From NCBI GenBank assembly GCA_037446725.1, contig JBBIIC010000004.1, forward strand, positions 1 through 64,000: 64,000 nucleotides of DNA. Reading direction: 5' to 3'. The notes below the pieces were generated by a model, which made no database searches, was not told where the DNA came from, and saw only the letters and a list, made by a program, of their open reading frames with translations. Source of the DNA: JBBIIC01 sp037446725 (GTDB taxonomy: Bacteria; Actinomycetota; Coriobacteriia; Anaerosomatales; SLCP01). The translations under genes were made by a program, and so were the position numbers. Numbering within the stretch: position 1 is the first letter of the stretch; each line of letters starts with the position of its first letter. Of the stretch, positions 8,551 through 17,313 are shown one piece after another.

Positions 8551-9186
8551 ATGGAGGGTGACGTGAGGCTTCGCGGGGCTATCGAGGCACTGTTGTTCGT
8601 ATCCGACGAGCCGGTCTCCGCGGCCCGCGTGGCGAAGATCCTGGAGGCCGACCCGGGCACCGTGGCTAAGGCACTCGAAGTATTGGCCGAGGAGTATCGG
8701 GATGCCGAGCGGGGTTTCCAGCTGCGGGAGGCCGCCGGCGGGTGGCGACTGTACACCCATCCGGCCTACCACGACGCGATCGAGCAGTACGTGCTGTCGT
8801 GGGACACGCGCCGCCTCTCTCAGGCCGCTCTCGAAGCACTTGCCGTGATCGCGTACCACCAGCCGGTGACCCGCGCGGGGATCAACGCGGTGCGCGGCGT
8901 CAACAGCGAGGCCGTCATATCGTCGCTGGTCGAGAAGGGGCTCGTTCGCGAGGCCGGGCGCGACCGTGAGGCCGGCAACGCCATCCTCTACACGACCACG
9001 AAGGCGTTCCTCGAGAAGTTCGGGCTGAAGAGCCTGGACGAACTCCCGCCGCTCGAAGAGTTCGCTCCCGACGAGCGCACCGAAGCGGCCATCCGGGAGC
9101 GCCTCGGAGGGCCCGCGCGGAGCTTCTCGGCAGACGAGGACGAGGCGTCCACTGCCGAGGCGGACGATATCGCCGAGATCGACTGA
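8551..9186 (+). CDS. scpB: Segregation and condensation protein B
   Basis: 211 residues. It is the winged-helix partner of ScpA in the SMC complex. The start LRGAIEALLFVSDEPVSAARVA and the middle block LSQAALEALAVIAYHQPVTR are family hallmarks, corresponding to two tandem winged-helix domains. The last 40 residues are acidic and probably disordered. The ATG start is one base after the scpA stop. The pseudouridine synthase gene begins two bases after its stop, a common bacterial order (scpA-scpB-rluB). Confidence 0.93.
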   Translation: MEGDVRLRGAIEALLFVSDEPVSAARVAKILEADPGTVAKALEVLAEEYRDAERGFQLREAAGGWRLYTHPAYHDAIEQYVLSWDTRRLSQAALEALAVIAYHQPVTRAGINAVRGVNSEAVISSLVEKGLVREAGRDREAGNAILYTTTKAFLEKFGLKSLDELPPLEEFAPDERTEAAIRERLGGPARSFSADEDEASTAEADDIAEID

Positions 9187-9188
9187 GG

Positions 9189-9968
9189 ATGCGCTCCCGC
9201 GACACAGACGGTACCGACTCGCCGGGACACGCCGAGCGCGTGGTGCCGATGCGCCTACAGCGCTTCCTCGCCCGGGCAGGCGTCGCGTCCCGACGGGGGA
9301 GCGAGGACCTGATGACGGCCGGCCGGGTGAGCGTCAATGGCGTCGTGGTGACCGAGCTCGGGACCCGCGTGGACCCGCTGACCGACAGTGTCCGGGTCGA
9401 CGGGTCGGAGGTGCACCTCGGGACCGCACCGGCCTACGTCATGCTGAACAAGCCTCGCGGCTACGTCACCACCATGAACGATCCCCAGGGCCGACCGACC
9501 GTGGCCGAGCTGGTTCCGCGCGAGCCGGCGGGTCTGTTCCCGGTCGGCAGGCTCGATCGAGATACCACCGGGCTGCTGCTCTTCACCACCGACGGCGAGC
9601 TTGCGTACCGTCTGCTCCACCCGCGCTACCATGTCGAGAAGACCTATCGGGCTCGGGTTGAGGGCACGCCGAGCCGCCACGCCGTGGTCAGGCTTGCGAC
9701 TGGTGTCGAACTCGAGGACGGCGGGACCGCACCCGCGCGCGCCCGGGTGCTCGATCCCGGGCCGCCCGCCGAGGTCGAACTCGTGATCCGTGAGGGCCGC
9801 AAACGCCAGGTACGGCGGATGCTCGAGCGGGTGGGCCACCCCGTGATCGAGCTTCACCGGGAGTCCTTCGGGCCGCTTGCGCTCGGAGATCTCGCTGCCG
9901 GCGAGTGGCGTGATCTCACGTCAGAAGAGGTGGACGCCCTGCGGCACGCGGCGGGAGGGGGGCGCTGA
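9189..9968 (+). CDS. 16S/23S rRNA pseudouridine synthase, RluB/RsuA family
   Basis: 259 residues from the longest start. It isomerises a uridine in rRNA to pseudouridine. The S4 RNA-binding domain begins at MRLQRFLARAGVASRR. The catalytic Asp is in GRLDRDTTGLLL, and KRQVRRMLE near the C-terminus is typical. The first 20 residues before MRLQRF look unconserved, so the true start may be the ATG at 9249 or a GTG just before it. The longer start is kept because it sits two bases after scpB. The scpAB neighbourhood favours RluB over RsuA. Its stop overlaps the ATG of cobU. Confidence 0.88.
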   Translation: MRSRDTDGTDSPGHAERVVPMRLQRFLARAGVASRRGSEDLMTAGRVSVNGVVVTELGTRVDPLTDSVRVDGSEVHLGTAPAYVMLNKPRGYVTTMNDPQGRPTVAELVPREPAGLFPVGRLDRDTTGLLLFTTDGELAYRLLHPRYHVEKTYRARVEGTPSRHAVVRLATGVELEDGGTAPARARVLDPGPPAEVELVIREGRKRQVRRMLERVGHPVIELHRESFGPLALGDLAAGEWRDLTSEEVDALRHAAGGGR

Positions 9969-10555
9969 TGGCGCTGATCCTGATCACGGGCGCTGCCCGC
10001 AGCGGGAAGTCCGCCGTCGCGCAGCGTCTCGCCGAGGAGCGCGCAACACGCGGTCACGACGTAGTGGTCGCCGTATTCGGGAACGATGCCGATGACGTCG
10101 AGATGGCCGCCCGGATCGCGCGGCACCGCGCCGAGCGCCCGGCGGCCTTGCGGACGCTTGAGGCCGCTGACTCGCGATCGTGGCGCCACGAGGTCCCCGA
10201 CGATGCGGTACTCCTGCTCGAATGCCTTGGGACGCTCGCGGGCCGCGTCCTGGACGAGATGGTGAGTGCGGCCTCCCCGGAGACCACTTCCCGGAAGCTC
10301 GAGACCGGACTCGACGAAGCGCTCTCGGCGACGATCGCGTGGCTCGCGCGGCGTCGGGGAGACACCGTCGTCGTCAGCAACGAGGTCGGGTGGGGCGTGG
10401 TTCCCGTACACGCGAGCGGCCGTGTGTTCCGGGATGCGTTGGGCCGGGCGAACGCGGCACTTGCCGGGATCGCGGACGCCGCATACCTGGTGGCGAACGG
10501 ACGCGTCATCGACCTCACCGAACTGCCGGCGGACGTCTCGTGGCCCGAGGACTGA
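9968..10555 (+). CDS. cobU: Adenosylcobinamide kinase / adenosylcobinamide-phosphate guanylyltransferase
   Basis: 195 residues. It phosphorylates adenosylcobinamide and then transfers GMP to make AdoCbi-GDP, the activated substrate of CobS. The P-loop GAARSGKS is at residues 8-15, RIARHRAERP follows in the nucleotide-binding region, and SNEVGWGVVP is the conserved block near residue 138. The ATG overlaps the preceding stop by one base. It opens a compact group cobU-cobT-cobS-cobC covering the nucleotide-loop stage of cobalamin assembly. No corrin-ring genes are nearby, so the window alone is equally compatible with salvage of cobinamide. Confidence 0.93.
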   Translation: MALILITGAARSGKSAVAQRLAEERATRGHDVVVAVFGNDADDVEMAARIARHRAERPAALRTLEAADSRSWRHEVPDDAVLLLECLGTLAGRVLDEMVSAASPETTSRKLETGLDEALSATIAWLARRRGDTVVVSNEVGWGVVPVHASGRVFRDALGRANAALAGIADAAYLVANGRVIDLTELPADVSWPED

Positions 10556-10568
10556 GAAAGGGAGACAC

Positions 10569-11639
10569 GTGGACGATCGCGAGGCATTGCAAGACCTCAT
10601 CGCGGGGATCCGTCCCCTCGATCCTCATGCAGAACAGAGCGCCTGGAGACGCCTCGACGCCCTGACCAAGCCGGCTCGCAGTCTCGGGCGACTCGAGGAG
10701 CTCGCCGCGCGCGTCGCCGCCATCCAGGGGACTGACCGGCCGGCTGTCGCGAACAAGACCATCCTGCTCATGGCCGCTGACCACGGTGTAGTCAGTGAAG
10801 GGGTCTCCGCATACCCGCAGGCCGTGACGGTACAGATGGTCGCGAACTTCTCGCGGGGCGGGGCCGCCATCAACCAGCTCGCACGTGCTGTCGGCGCGGA
10901 GCTGCAGGTCTTCGACGTGGGCGTGGCTGGAGATACGAGCGGTATGCAAGGCGTGGTGCAGAGGAAGATCGCTCCGGGGACCCGGAACCTGAAGACTACT
11001 GCTGCCATGACGGTGGAAGAGACGCTCCTCGCGCTCCTCGAGGGTGCTGCCGCGGCTGCTGCTGCCGTCGATCGGGGAGTGACTCTCATCGGAACGGGAG
11101 AGATGGGAATCGGCAACACGACGGCGGCGTCCGCCCTGACCGCGGCATACACCGGCGCCGACATCGACATGGTGATCGGGCCGGGGACCGGTCTTGACCC
11201 CGAGGGTGTCGCCCGCAAACACGACGTGGTTCGCCAGGCTCTCTCGAGGACTCAGACGCCTGACGCCGAGCCGCTCGCCGTCCTCGCATCCCTGGGGGGT
11301 CTCGAGATCGCGGCGCTGGCAGGCGTGATGCTCGGGGGTGCGGCTCGTGGGACCGCCGTAGTCGTTGACGGATTCATCACGGGTGCGGCCGCGCTTGCGG
11401 CGGCCGCGCTCTGCCCCGCCGCCGGCGACTACCTCCTGGCTTCCCACCGGTCGCTCGAGCCTGGGCATCGGGTGCAGCTCGACTACCTCGGCATGCAGCC
11501 GGTGCTTGAGCTCGACCTCAGACTCGGGGAAGGCACGGGGGCTGCGCTTGCGATGTCACTCATCGACGCGGCGTGCGAGATGCTTTCCGGGATGGCGACC
11601 TTCGAGGAGGCCGGAGTGAGCGGGGTGGACGCGGGGTGA
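10569..11639 (+). CDS. cobT: Nicotinate-nucleotide-dimethylbenzimidazole phosphoribosyltransferase
   Basis: 356 residues. It makes alpha-ribazole phosphate from nicotinate mononucleotide and 5,6-dimethylbenzimidazole or a related base, supplying the lower ligand of cobalamin. Family blocks visible are TKPARSLGRLEELA, AADHGVVSEGVSAYPQ, GEMGIGNTTAASAL, and the C-terminal MATFEEAGVS that carries the catalytic Glu. The GTG start has AAAGGGAGA upstream; an upstream in-frame extension overlaps cobU in another frame and is rejected. The stop overlaps the cobS start as GTGA. Confidence 0.94.
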   Translation: MDDREALQDLIAGIRPLDPHAEQSAWRRLDALTKPARSLGRLEELAARVAAIQGTDRPAVANKTILLMAADHGVVSEGVSAYPQAVTVQMVANFSRGGAAINQLARAVGAELQVFDVGVAGDTSGMQGVVQRKIAPGTRNLKTTAAMTVEETLLALLEGAAAAAAAVDRGVTLIGTGEMGIGNTTAASALTAAYTGADIDMVIGPGTGLDPEGVARKHDVVRQALSRTQTPDAEPLAVLASLGGLEIAALAGVMLGGAARGTAVVVDGFITGAAALAAAALCPAAGDYLLASHRSLEPGHRVQLDYLGMQPVLELDLRLGEGTGAALAMSLIDAACEMLSGMATFEEAGVSGVDAG

Positions 11640-12424
11640 GTACCAAGGCCACTTCTCGCCCTACTCGGGACAGCGCGCTCGCTCTCAGCATGCTCACGGT
11701 GCTGCCGCTGCGGGCAACCTGGCCAACGGACGAGCGACCCGATGTCGCCGGGTACTTTCCGCTGGCGGGGGCGATCGTTGGGGCTGCGGCCGCCTTGATG
11801 CTTGCGGCGGCTCGGGCTCTCGGAGCAGGGTCCGAGGCCGGTGAGCCCCTGCACTCCATACTCGTCGCGGCACTGGTGGTGCTCGTCTGGGCTCTCCTGA
11901 CGCGAATGCTGCACTGGGACGCGCTGGCGGACGTCGCGGACGCGTACTGGGGCGCTCAAGACAGGAAGGCCCGCCTCGCCATTATGAGCGACCCCCACAC
12001 CGGCGCGTTCGGAGCCACCGCGGTGACCCTCGTTGCGCTGGTCGAGGTGTCCGCTCTTGCCGTCCTTATCGACGAGGGCGAGATGGTAGCCGTGTTCATC
12101 GCGGCCACACTAGCCCGGTACGGTGCGGTGTTCGGGGCATGGTTCGGCACCGCCGCGAAGCCTGCCGGCCTGGGAGCTGCCGTCGTCGGTCCTCCCGCAA
12201 CGGGTTCGGCGACAGCGGCGGGTTTCGTCCTGGGCCTGATCGGATTCGCGGGGTGGTTCGGCGGTCCTCTGGTGCTCGGTGCGACGATCGCTGGCCTCGT
12301 CGTGGCGCTGTGTCTCCCGCACGTGCTCGCATCGCGCTTCGGGGGCGTGACCGGAGACGTGCTCGGGGCGAGCGTCATGCTCACCGAGGCCGCAAGTCTC
12401 GTGCTACTCGCGTTGGTTGGGTAG
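11636..12424 (+). CDS. cobS: Adenosylcobinamide-GDP ribazoletransferase (cobalamin synthase)
   Basis: 262 residues and highly hydrophobic, an integral membrane enzyme. It joins AdoCbi-GDP to alpha-ribazole(-phosphate), the last assembly step. The acidic metal-binding block is HWDALADVADAYWGAQDRK near residue 91, followed by MSDPHTGAFGA. The usual HLDGLADTADG is diverged here (Trp for Leu, Ala for Gly), but the Asp ladder is kept. The start is GTG in a GTGA overlap with cobT. cobC follows five bases after the stop. Confidence 0.9.
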   Translation: MSTKATSRPTRDSALALSMLTVLPLRATWPTDERPDVAGYFPLAGAIVGAAAALMLAAARALGAGSEAGEPLHSILVAALVVLVWALLTRMLHWDALADVADAYWGAQDRKARLAIMSDPHTGAFGATAVTLVALVEVSALAVLIDEGEMVAVFIAATLARYGAVFGAWFGTAAKPAGLGAAVVGPPATGSATAAGFVLGLIGFAGWFGGPLVLGATIAGLVVALCLPHVLASRFGGVTGDVLGASVMLTEAASLVLLALVG

Positions 12425-12429
12425 GAGAC

Positions 12430-13017
12430 ATGCCGGTGACAGAGGTGCTCATCGTTCGCCACCCCGAGACGCGGGCGAACACTGAAGGCCGATTCGTCGG
12501 CCGCGGAGACTCCCCGCTGACCGAGCGGGGCTGGAGCCAGGTAGGTCTCCTGGCCGCCCGCATTAGCGACTTCGCTCCGGACACGGTGTGGTCGAGCCCA
12601 CTTGCGCGGGTGTTGGTCGTGGCCGAGAAGGCCGCTCGTGCCGGCGGGATCGCCCTTCAGGTGGACGACCGCCTACTGGAACTGGACTTCGGGCAGGCAG
12701 AGGGTCTGACGTGGCCGCAGATCGAAGCGGTCGGGCTGGCCTTCGACTACCGCTCCGCAGACCGCCCGGTCGCGCCCGGAGGCGAGTCGCGGGCGGACAT
12801 CGAAGCGCGATCCGCTGCGTTCGCCGAGGACCTGCTCGCGCTCGGGGGGCGACATGCTGTGTGCACGCACGGCGGAGTGTTCCGGGCGATGCTCGTCCAC
12901 CTTCTAGGGCTGGGCAGGAGCGACATCTGGGCCTTCCACATCCGCAACGGCGCGGTCGCGCACGTGACCTTCGACGATGGACACGGCATGATAGAGGAGT
13001 TCACGATCGTCGGCTGA
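12430..13017 (+). CDS. cobC: Histidine phosphatase, probable alpha-ribazole phosphatase
   Basis: 195 residues. Position after cobS makes a CobC role likely: removing the 5'-phosphate from alpha-ribazole-phosphate or adenosylcobalamin-phosphate. The phosphohistidine motif reads VRHPETRAN, so the usual RHGxT Gly is Pro; the catalytic His and the Thr are kept. The second His is in THGGVFRAML near residue 142. LLELDFGQAEGLTW corresponds to the conserved proton-donor region with E. The ATG is preceded by GTAGGAGA. Sequence alone would only say phosphoglycerate-mutase-like phosphatase. Confidence 0.82.
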   Translation: MPVTEVLIVRHPETRANTEGRFVGRGDSPLTERGWSQVGLLAARISDFAPDTVWSSPLARVLVVAEKAARAGGIALQVDDRLLELDFGQAEGLTWPQIEAVGLAFDYRSADRPVAPGGESRADIEARSAAFAEDLLALGGRHAVCTHGGVFRAMLVHLLGLGRSDIWAFHIRNGAVAHVTFDDGHGMIEEFTIVG

Positions 13018-13032
13018 GCTTCCGCGTGCAGC

Positions 13033-13061
13033 TTGCCTGTACGCATCCGACCTGCGACAAT
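13033..13061 (+). promoter_or_regulatory. Putative promoter for hisC and the aromatic genes
   Basis: TTGCCT and GACAAT are separated by 17 bp in the only sizeable gap (88 bp) between the cobalamin group and hisC. It probably starts a separate transcript for hisC, the DAHP-synthase homologue, tyrA and aroA. Only the hexamers and spacing support it. Confidence 0.4.
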
Positions 13062-13105
13062 CCTCGGCACACCCGTACCGGGCACGTGAGGAGGCCAGAA
13101 CCCGC

Positions 13106-14206
13106 ATGGACTGGGATGCCGCCATTCGCCCTGAGCTCGAGCCGATGGTGCCCTACGCGCCCGGTCTGCGGGCGAGTGAGGTGCGGGAGCGTTCGGGACA
13201 CGAGCGGATACTGAAGCTCTCGAGCAACGAGCATCCGTGCGGGCCGTTCCCGGTCGCTCTCCAAGCGCTCGAAGCGGTCCTGCCACATCTGAACCGCTAT
13301 CCAGACGGCTCCGCGCGCGCCCTGCGCCGTGCACTCTGTGCTCATCTCGGGATCTCAGACGAGCACCTATCGATCGGCAACGGCTCCAACGAGCTGATCC
13401 GACTGATCGCCCAGGCGGTCCTGCGACCCGGCGACGAGGTTGTCTTCGCGTGGCCCAGCTTCGTCGTATACCCGATGGTCACCCAGATGTTCGGCGCTAC
13501 GGCCGTGAAGGTCCCGCTCACGGAAGGCGAGGAGCACGACCTGGAGGCGATAGCCGCTGCGATCACCGACCGCACGCGGATCGTGTTCCTGTGCAACCCG
13601 AACAACCCTACCGGAACCATCTACACCCGGGAGGAGTTCGAACGATTCATGGAGCGGGTCCCGCACCACGTGCTCGTCGTCGTCGATGAGGCATACTTCG
13701 AGTTCGTGTCGGATGACCGGTACCCCGACGGTCTCGAGTGGTTCGACGGTGAACGTCCCGTCGTGGTCCTGCGAACCTTCTCGAAGATCTACTCGCTCGC
13801 CGGACTGCGGATCGGGTACGCCGCGGTTCCCGCTCCAATCGGCAGGGCGCTGGACAAAGTGCGCGAGCCCTTCAACGTCAACACCGCCGCGCAGGTGGCT
13901 GCGTACTACTCGCTCGGCGACGAGGCCGAGGTCGAGCGGCGCAAGAAGGAGAACCAGGAGCAGAAGACCTACCTCTATTCGGCGTTCAACCGGCTCGGGA
14001 TATCGTACGTGCCTTCGGAGACGAACTTCGTCTATCTGAAGACCGAGCGGCCGGTCGAAGTGTTCGAGGCGCTCCTAGGCGAAGGCGTCATCGTGCGTGA
14101 CTTCGGCACCGCACCCGCACTGCGGGTCGGAATCGGGACGCCGGAGGACACCCAGGCCACAATCGAGGCGTTCGAACGGGTGGCCGAAGCTCTCGGCGGC
14201 ATCTGA
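13106..14206 (+). CDS. hisC: Histidinol-phosphate/aromatic aminotransferase
   Basis: 366 residues, a fold-type I PLP aminotransferase of the HisC subgroup. ILKLSSNEHPCGPFP near the N-terminus, NPNNPTGTIYTREE in the middle, DEAYFEF, and the PLP-lysine motif TFSKIYSLAGLRIGY are all present. It converts imidazole-acetol phosphate to histidinol phosphate. Many HisC-like enzymes also transaminate phenylpyruvate or 4-hydroxyphenylpyruvate. No other his genes are near and the following genes are aromatic, so the tyrosine/phenylalanine role may be the physiological one. GAGGAGG lies upstream of the ATG. Confidence 0.88.
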   Translation: MDWDAAIRPELEPMVPYAPGLRASEVRERSGHERILKLSSNEHPCGPFPVALQALEAVLPHLNRYPDGSARALRRALCAHLGISDEHLSIGNGSNELIRLIAQAVLRPGDEVVFAWPSFVVYPMVTQMFGATAVKVPLTEGEEHDLEAIAAAITDRTRIVFLCNPNNPTGTIYTREEFERFMERVPHHVLVVVDEAYFEFVSDDRYPDGLEWFDGERPVVVLRTFSKIYSLAGLRIGYAAVPAPIGRALDKVREPFNVNTAAQVAAYYSLGDEAEVERRKKENQEQKTYLYSAFNRLGISYVPSETNFVYLKTERPVEVFEALLGEGVIVRDFGTAPALRVGIGTPEDTQATIEAFERVAEALGGI

Positions 14207-14265
14207 GACACCCCGCTGCCGAGGGAGCGCGTAGGGTACGCACCGAGGCGAGGGAGTGAACCCGT

Positions 14266-14799
14266 ATGGTACTCGACGCACGTGACGCCGAGACGGTCGC
14301 CGAGTGGGCCGACGTACTGCAGTTCGGCGCAGGCAACAGGCAAGAATTGGTGATGCTCGATGAGCTCGGCCGGATGGGCAAGCCGGTCGTGCTCGAGCGA
14401 GGCCTGTCCGCAACGACCGAGGAAGTGTTGTCCGCTGCCGAGTACGTTTTCAAGGGCAGAAACCGCGACGTCATCCTCTGTGAACGAGGAACTCGGACGT
14501 TCGAGACGTACACGCGCAACACGCTCGATCCGGCGGCGGTCGCGGCGCTCAAGACGCTCACACACCTGCCGCTCGTCGTCGATCCCTCGCATTCGACCGG
14601 GAGGCGCGAGCTCGTGGGGCCGATGGCCCGTGCGGCCGTCATGCCCGGAGCCGACGGCATCATGGTCGAGGTCCATCCGGAGCCCGAACGGGCGCGCTGC
14701 GACGGCCCGCTCTCTCTCGACATCGCGGGATGTGAGGCGCTCATCAGCGGCCTCGCCCCACTCATCGCGTTCGCCGGGAAACGTCTGGGGGTGGTGTGA
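14266..14799 (+). CDS. N-terminally truncated DAHP-synthase homologue (pseudoenzyme or remnant)
   Basis: 177 residues that align to the C-terminal half of type I-beta 3-deoxy-7-phosphoheptulonate synthase (about 340 residues), the first shikimate-pathway enzyme. Recognisable blocks are ILCERGTRTFETYTRNTLD, VDPSHSTGRREL, MVEVHPEP and CDGPLSLD, which hold the His, Glu and Asp metal ligands. The N-terminal half, with GPCS (metal Cys) and the RGGAFKPRTSPYSFQG loop, is missing, and only 59 bp separate it from hisC. Two substrate-binding positions have also changed: GARN reads GAGN and LKRG reads LERG. It has its own ATG and a GAGGGAG site, and codon use like its neighbours. It could be a regulatory half-barrel, or a decaying gene. 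It is unlikely to be catalytic. Confidence 0.75.
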   Translation: MVLDARDAETVAEWADVLQFGAGNRQELVMLDELGRMGKPVVLERGLSATTEEVLSAAEYVFKGRNRDVILCERGTRTFETYTRNTLDPAAVAALKTLTHLPLVVDPSHSTGRRELVGPMARAAVMPGADGIMVEVHPEPERARCDGPLSLDIAGCEALISGLAPLIAFAGKRLGVV

Positions 14800-15932
14800 T
14801 GCACTTCGGGTCGGTTGCGATCGTCGGGGTCGGGCTCATCGGCGGCTCGTTCGCGGCCGCGCTTAAGGCGCTCGACTCCTCTGTGCGCGTGGTCGGGATC
14901 GACACCGACCAGCGCGGGTTGGCGTGGGCACTGGCCGAGGGTCTCGTCGACGCCGGCTCACTTCCCGACGGACCCGGGGCTCAGGAGTGGCTTGGACCCG
15001 ACGGCGTCGATCTCGTAGTGCTCGCCACCCCGGCGAGCCGGGTGGTCGAGTGGGTCGAACGCCTGGGAGCTCTCGGCTACCGGGGCGTGGTGACCGATGT
15101 CGCATCGACGAAATCCGGTGTGATCGCTGCCGCCGAGAGACACCTCGGCAGCGAAGCTTCGTTCGTCGGCGGACATCCCATGGCGGGCTCAGAGCGCAGC
15201 GGGGTCCAGGCGGCCGACGCCGAGCTGTTCCGGGGCGCATACTACGTGCTCACACCGACCCGCTCTACTGATGCAGACGCCTATAGGCGCGTTCACCGGC
15301 TCGTGAGTGGGTTCGGTTCGCGCGTGATCTCGGTCGACGCCGCGGCCCATGACGAGGCGGTCGCGATCGTCAGTCACGTGCCGCACGTCGCGGCGAGTGC
15401 TCTGGTCGAGTTGGCCGCCGCTCACGCCGGAGAGGACGGCGAGCTACTGCGTCTGGCCGCCGGCGGATTCAAGGACACCACGCGTGTGGCCGCCGGAAGC
15501 CCGGACCTGTGGACGGGTATCTGCCTCGACAACGCCGACGCGGTGGCGGGAGGCGTCGAGGAACTGCGCGAGGTGCTCGGCGAGTTCGTCCGGATGCTGC
15601 GCGACGCTGATGCCACCGGAGTCCGGGAGTGGCTTGCGCGTGCGGCTGACGTCCGCCGCTCCCTGCCGGCACAGTGGGTTCCTGCGACCTCACGGCTGAC
15701 CGAAGTAGTGGTGCCTGTCCTTGACAGGCCCGGTGCCGTGGCAGAGGTGACGACCGCCGCAAGCAGGGCCGGCTGCAACATCGAGGCGATTGAGATCGAT
15801 CACGTCTCTGAGTCGAGCGCGAACCTCGTCATGGTCATGACCGACGAGGGCGACATCGATCGTTTCGCCGCCGACCTGCGAGCTGCCGGGTATTCGCCGC
15901 AAGCACGTCCACTCGAGCGGAGCGAGGAGTAG
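14799..15932 (+). CDS. tyrA: Prephenate dehydrogenase with C-terminal ACT domain
   Basis: About 377 residues. It oxidatively decarboxylates prephenate to 4-hydroxyphenylpyruvate, the tyrosine branch. The NAD(P)-binding Rossmann motif is VGVGLIGGSF near the N-terminus, followed by VTDVASTKS and VGGHPMAGSERSG, both typical. Residues about 300-377 form an ACT domain (VVPVLDRPGAVAEVTTAAS), which suggests feedback control by an aromatic amino acid. ATG in a TGATG overlap with the previous stop is preferred; a GTG one codon earlier is possible. aroA follows six bases after the stop. Confidence 0.93.
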   Translation: MHFGSVAIVGVGLIGGSFAAALKALDSSVRVVGIDTDQRGLAWALAEGLVDAGSLPDGPGAQEWLGPDGVDLVVLATPASRVVEWVERLGALGYRGVVTDVASTKSGVIAAAERHLGSEASFVGGHPMAGSERSGVQAADAELFRGAYYVLTPTRSTDADAYRRVHRLVSGFGSRVISVDAAAHDEAVAIVSHVPHVAASALVELAAAHAGEDGELLRLAAGGFKDTTRVAAGSPDLWTGICLDNADAVAGGVEELREVLGEFVRMLRDADATGVREWLARAADVRRSLPAQWVPATSRLTEVVVPVLDRPGAVAEVTTAASRAGCNIEAIEIDHVSESSANLVMVMTDEGDIDRFAADLRAAGYSPQARPLERSEE

Positions 15933-15938
15933 GGCGCG

Positions 15939-17249
15939 ATGGAGTACATCTCTAGCAAGCCCGACGGCCCGCTGATCGGGGAGGTCCGCGTCCCGGGGGA
16001 CAAGTCCCTGTCGCACCGCGCCGTGCTCTTCGCGGCTATGGCCGAGGGGAGGTCCCGCCTCAGAGGCGTTCTCGACAGTGACGACGTGCGTTCTACGCTG
16101 GGCGCGGTCGAGGCCCTCGGAGCCGGAGTGACCGCGCACCGCACCGACGACGGTGCGCTCGACGTGAGGGTGGAGGGCTGGGGGGCCCCGGGTCCGTCCA
16201 CACCGTCGGCCCCCCTCGACTGCGGTAACAGCGGGACGACCGCGCGGCTACTGTTGGGGGTCCTCGCGGGATGGGATGTGGAGGCGACGCTCGTCGGCGA
16301 CGCCTCCCTCTCGAAACGGCCGATGCCGCGTGTCACCGACCCGTTGACACTCATGGGCGCCCGGTTCGTGTCGGAGACCGGCACGCTTCCGGTGACTGTG
16401 CACGGCGGTGGTCTGATTCCTGTGGAGTACGTGACGCCGGTGGCGAGTGCACAGGTCAAGACGGCTCTCCTGCTCGCCGGGACACGCGCTTCGGGCAGGA
16501 CGCTCGTCCGGGAACCTGCGGCAAGCCGGGACCACACCGAGCGTATGTTGCCGGCGTTCGGCGTCCCCGTCGGGCGCGACGTGGCCCGGCTTGTGGCGTG
16601 GGTCGATGGCCCGGTGGTGCCGTCTGCCGCTGAAATCCGGGTCCCGGGGGACCCCTCTTCGGCAGCGTTCATGGTGGCTGCGGCGCTGCTCGTGCCGGAG
16701 AGCCGTGTGGCGGTGACCGGGGTGGCACTGAACCCCACGCGCATCGGCTTCCTCGGCGTTCTGGAGAGGATGGGCGCAGACGTCACGATCGAGCCTGAGC
16801 CTGCGCTCGGGGCCGAGCCGGTGGGAACCATACATGTCCGCCACACTCCCGGGCTGCGCTCCACCGTCGTCTCAGCAACCGAAATCCCCGCACTTGTCGA
16901 CGAAGTCCCCGTGCTGGCGCTGCTCGCGTCGCAGGCCGAGGGCGAGACACGCTTCGAGGAGGTCGGAGAGCTTCGGGTGAAGGAGTCGGATCGCCTCGGG
17001 GCGGTGATCGAGGCCCTCAACGCTCTGGGAGGTGAGGCGCGCGAGGAAGGCGACGACCTCGTCGTCGTCGGGAGGTCACCCCTTGCGGGCACGTTGCTTC
17101 ACAGCCGCTCGGACCATCGCCTTGCGATGGTGTGGGCGCTTGCGGGTCTCGTGACGGAGGGACCGGTGACTGTCGGCGGATTCGAGGCCATCGATGTGTC
17201 GTACCCTGGCTTCACGCATGACCTCGAGGCCCTGCGCGCCCGCAGATGA
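15939..17249 (+). CDS. aroA: 3-phosphoshikimate 1-carboxyvinyltransferase (EPSP synthase)
   Basis: 436 residues. It transfers the enolpyruvyl group of PEP to shikimate-3-phosphate in the cytoplasm. Diagnostic blocks are VPGDKSLSHRAVLFAA at the N-terminus, DCGNSGTTARLL, ASAQVKTALLLAG, and LRVKESDRL with DHRLAM near the C-terminus. It is complete. It ends the aromatic group hisC, DAHP-synthase homologue, tyrA, aroA. A 64-bp gap follows before cmk. Confidence 0.95.
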   Translation: MEYISSKPDGPLIGEVRVPGDKSLSHRAVLFAAMAEGRSRLRGVLDSDDVRSTLGAVEALGAGVTAHRTDDGALDVRVEGWGAPGPSTPSAPLDCGNSGTTARLLLGVLAGWDVEATLVGDASLSKRPMPRVTDPLTLMGARFVSETGTLPVTVHGGGLIPVEYVTPVASAQVKTALLLAGTRASGRTLVREPAASRDHTERMLPAFGVPVGRDVARLVAWVDGPVVPSAAEIRVPGDPSSAAFMVAAALLVPESRVAVTGVALNPTRIGFLGVLERMGADVTIEPEPALGAEPVGTIHVRHTPGLRSTVVSATEIPALVDEVPVLALLASQAEGETRFEEVGELRVKESDRLGAVIEALNALGGEAREEGDDLVVVGRSPLAGTLLHSRSDHRLAMVWALAGLVTEGPVTVGGFEAIDVSYPGFTHDLEALRARR

Positions 17250-17262
17250 GCCCTCGCTCGCA

Positions 17263-17271
17263 TGCTATGAT
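17263..17271 (+). promoter_or_regulatory. Putative extended -10 element before cmk
   Basis: TGC immediately followed by TATGAT forms an extended -10 in the short gap after aroA. No good -35 lies 17 bp upstream, which is tolerated for extended -10 promoters. It may start an internal transcript for cmk-plsC-ispH. Confidence 0.3.
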
Positions 17272-17313
17272 GCGCGCGCATCATCCCGGACACGACCGAC
17301 AGGAGCAGTCAAC

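Noticed and set aside
12430..13017. Phosphoglycerate mutase as the identity of the histidine phosphatase
   Set aside because: The protein is too short, and its position directly after cobS favours the alpha-ribazole phosphatase role.
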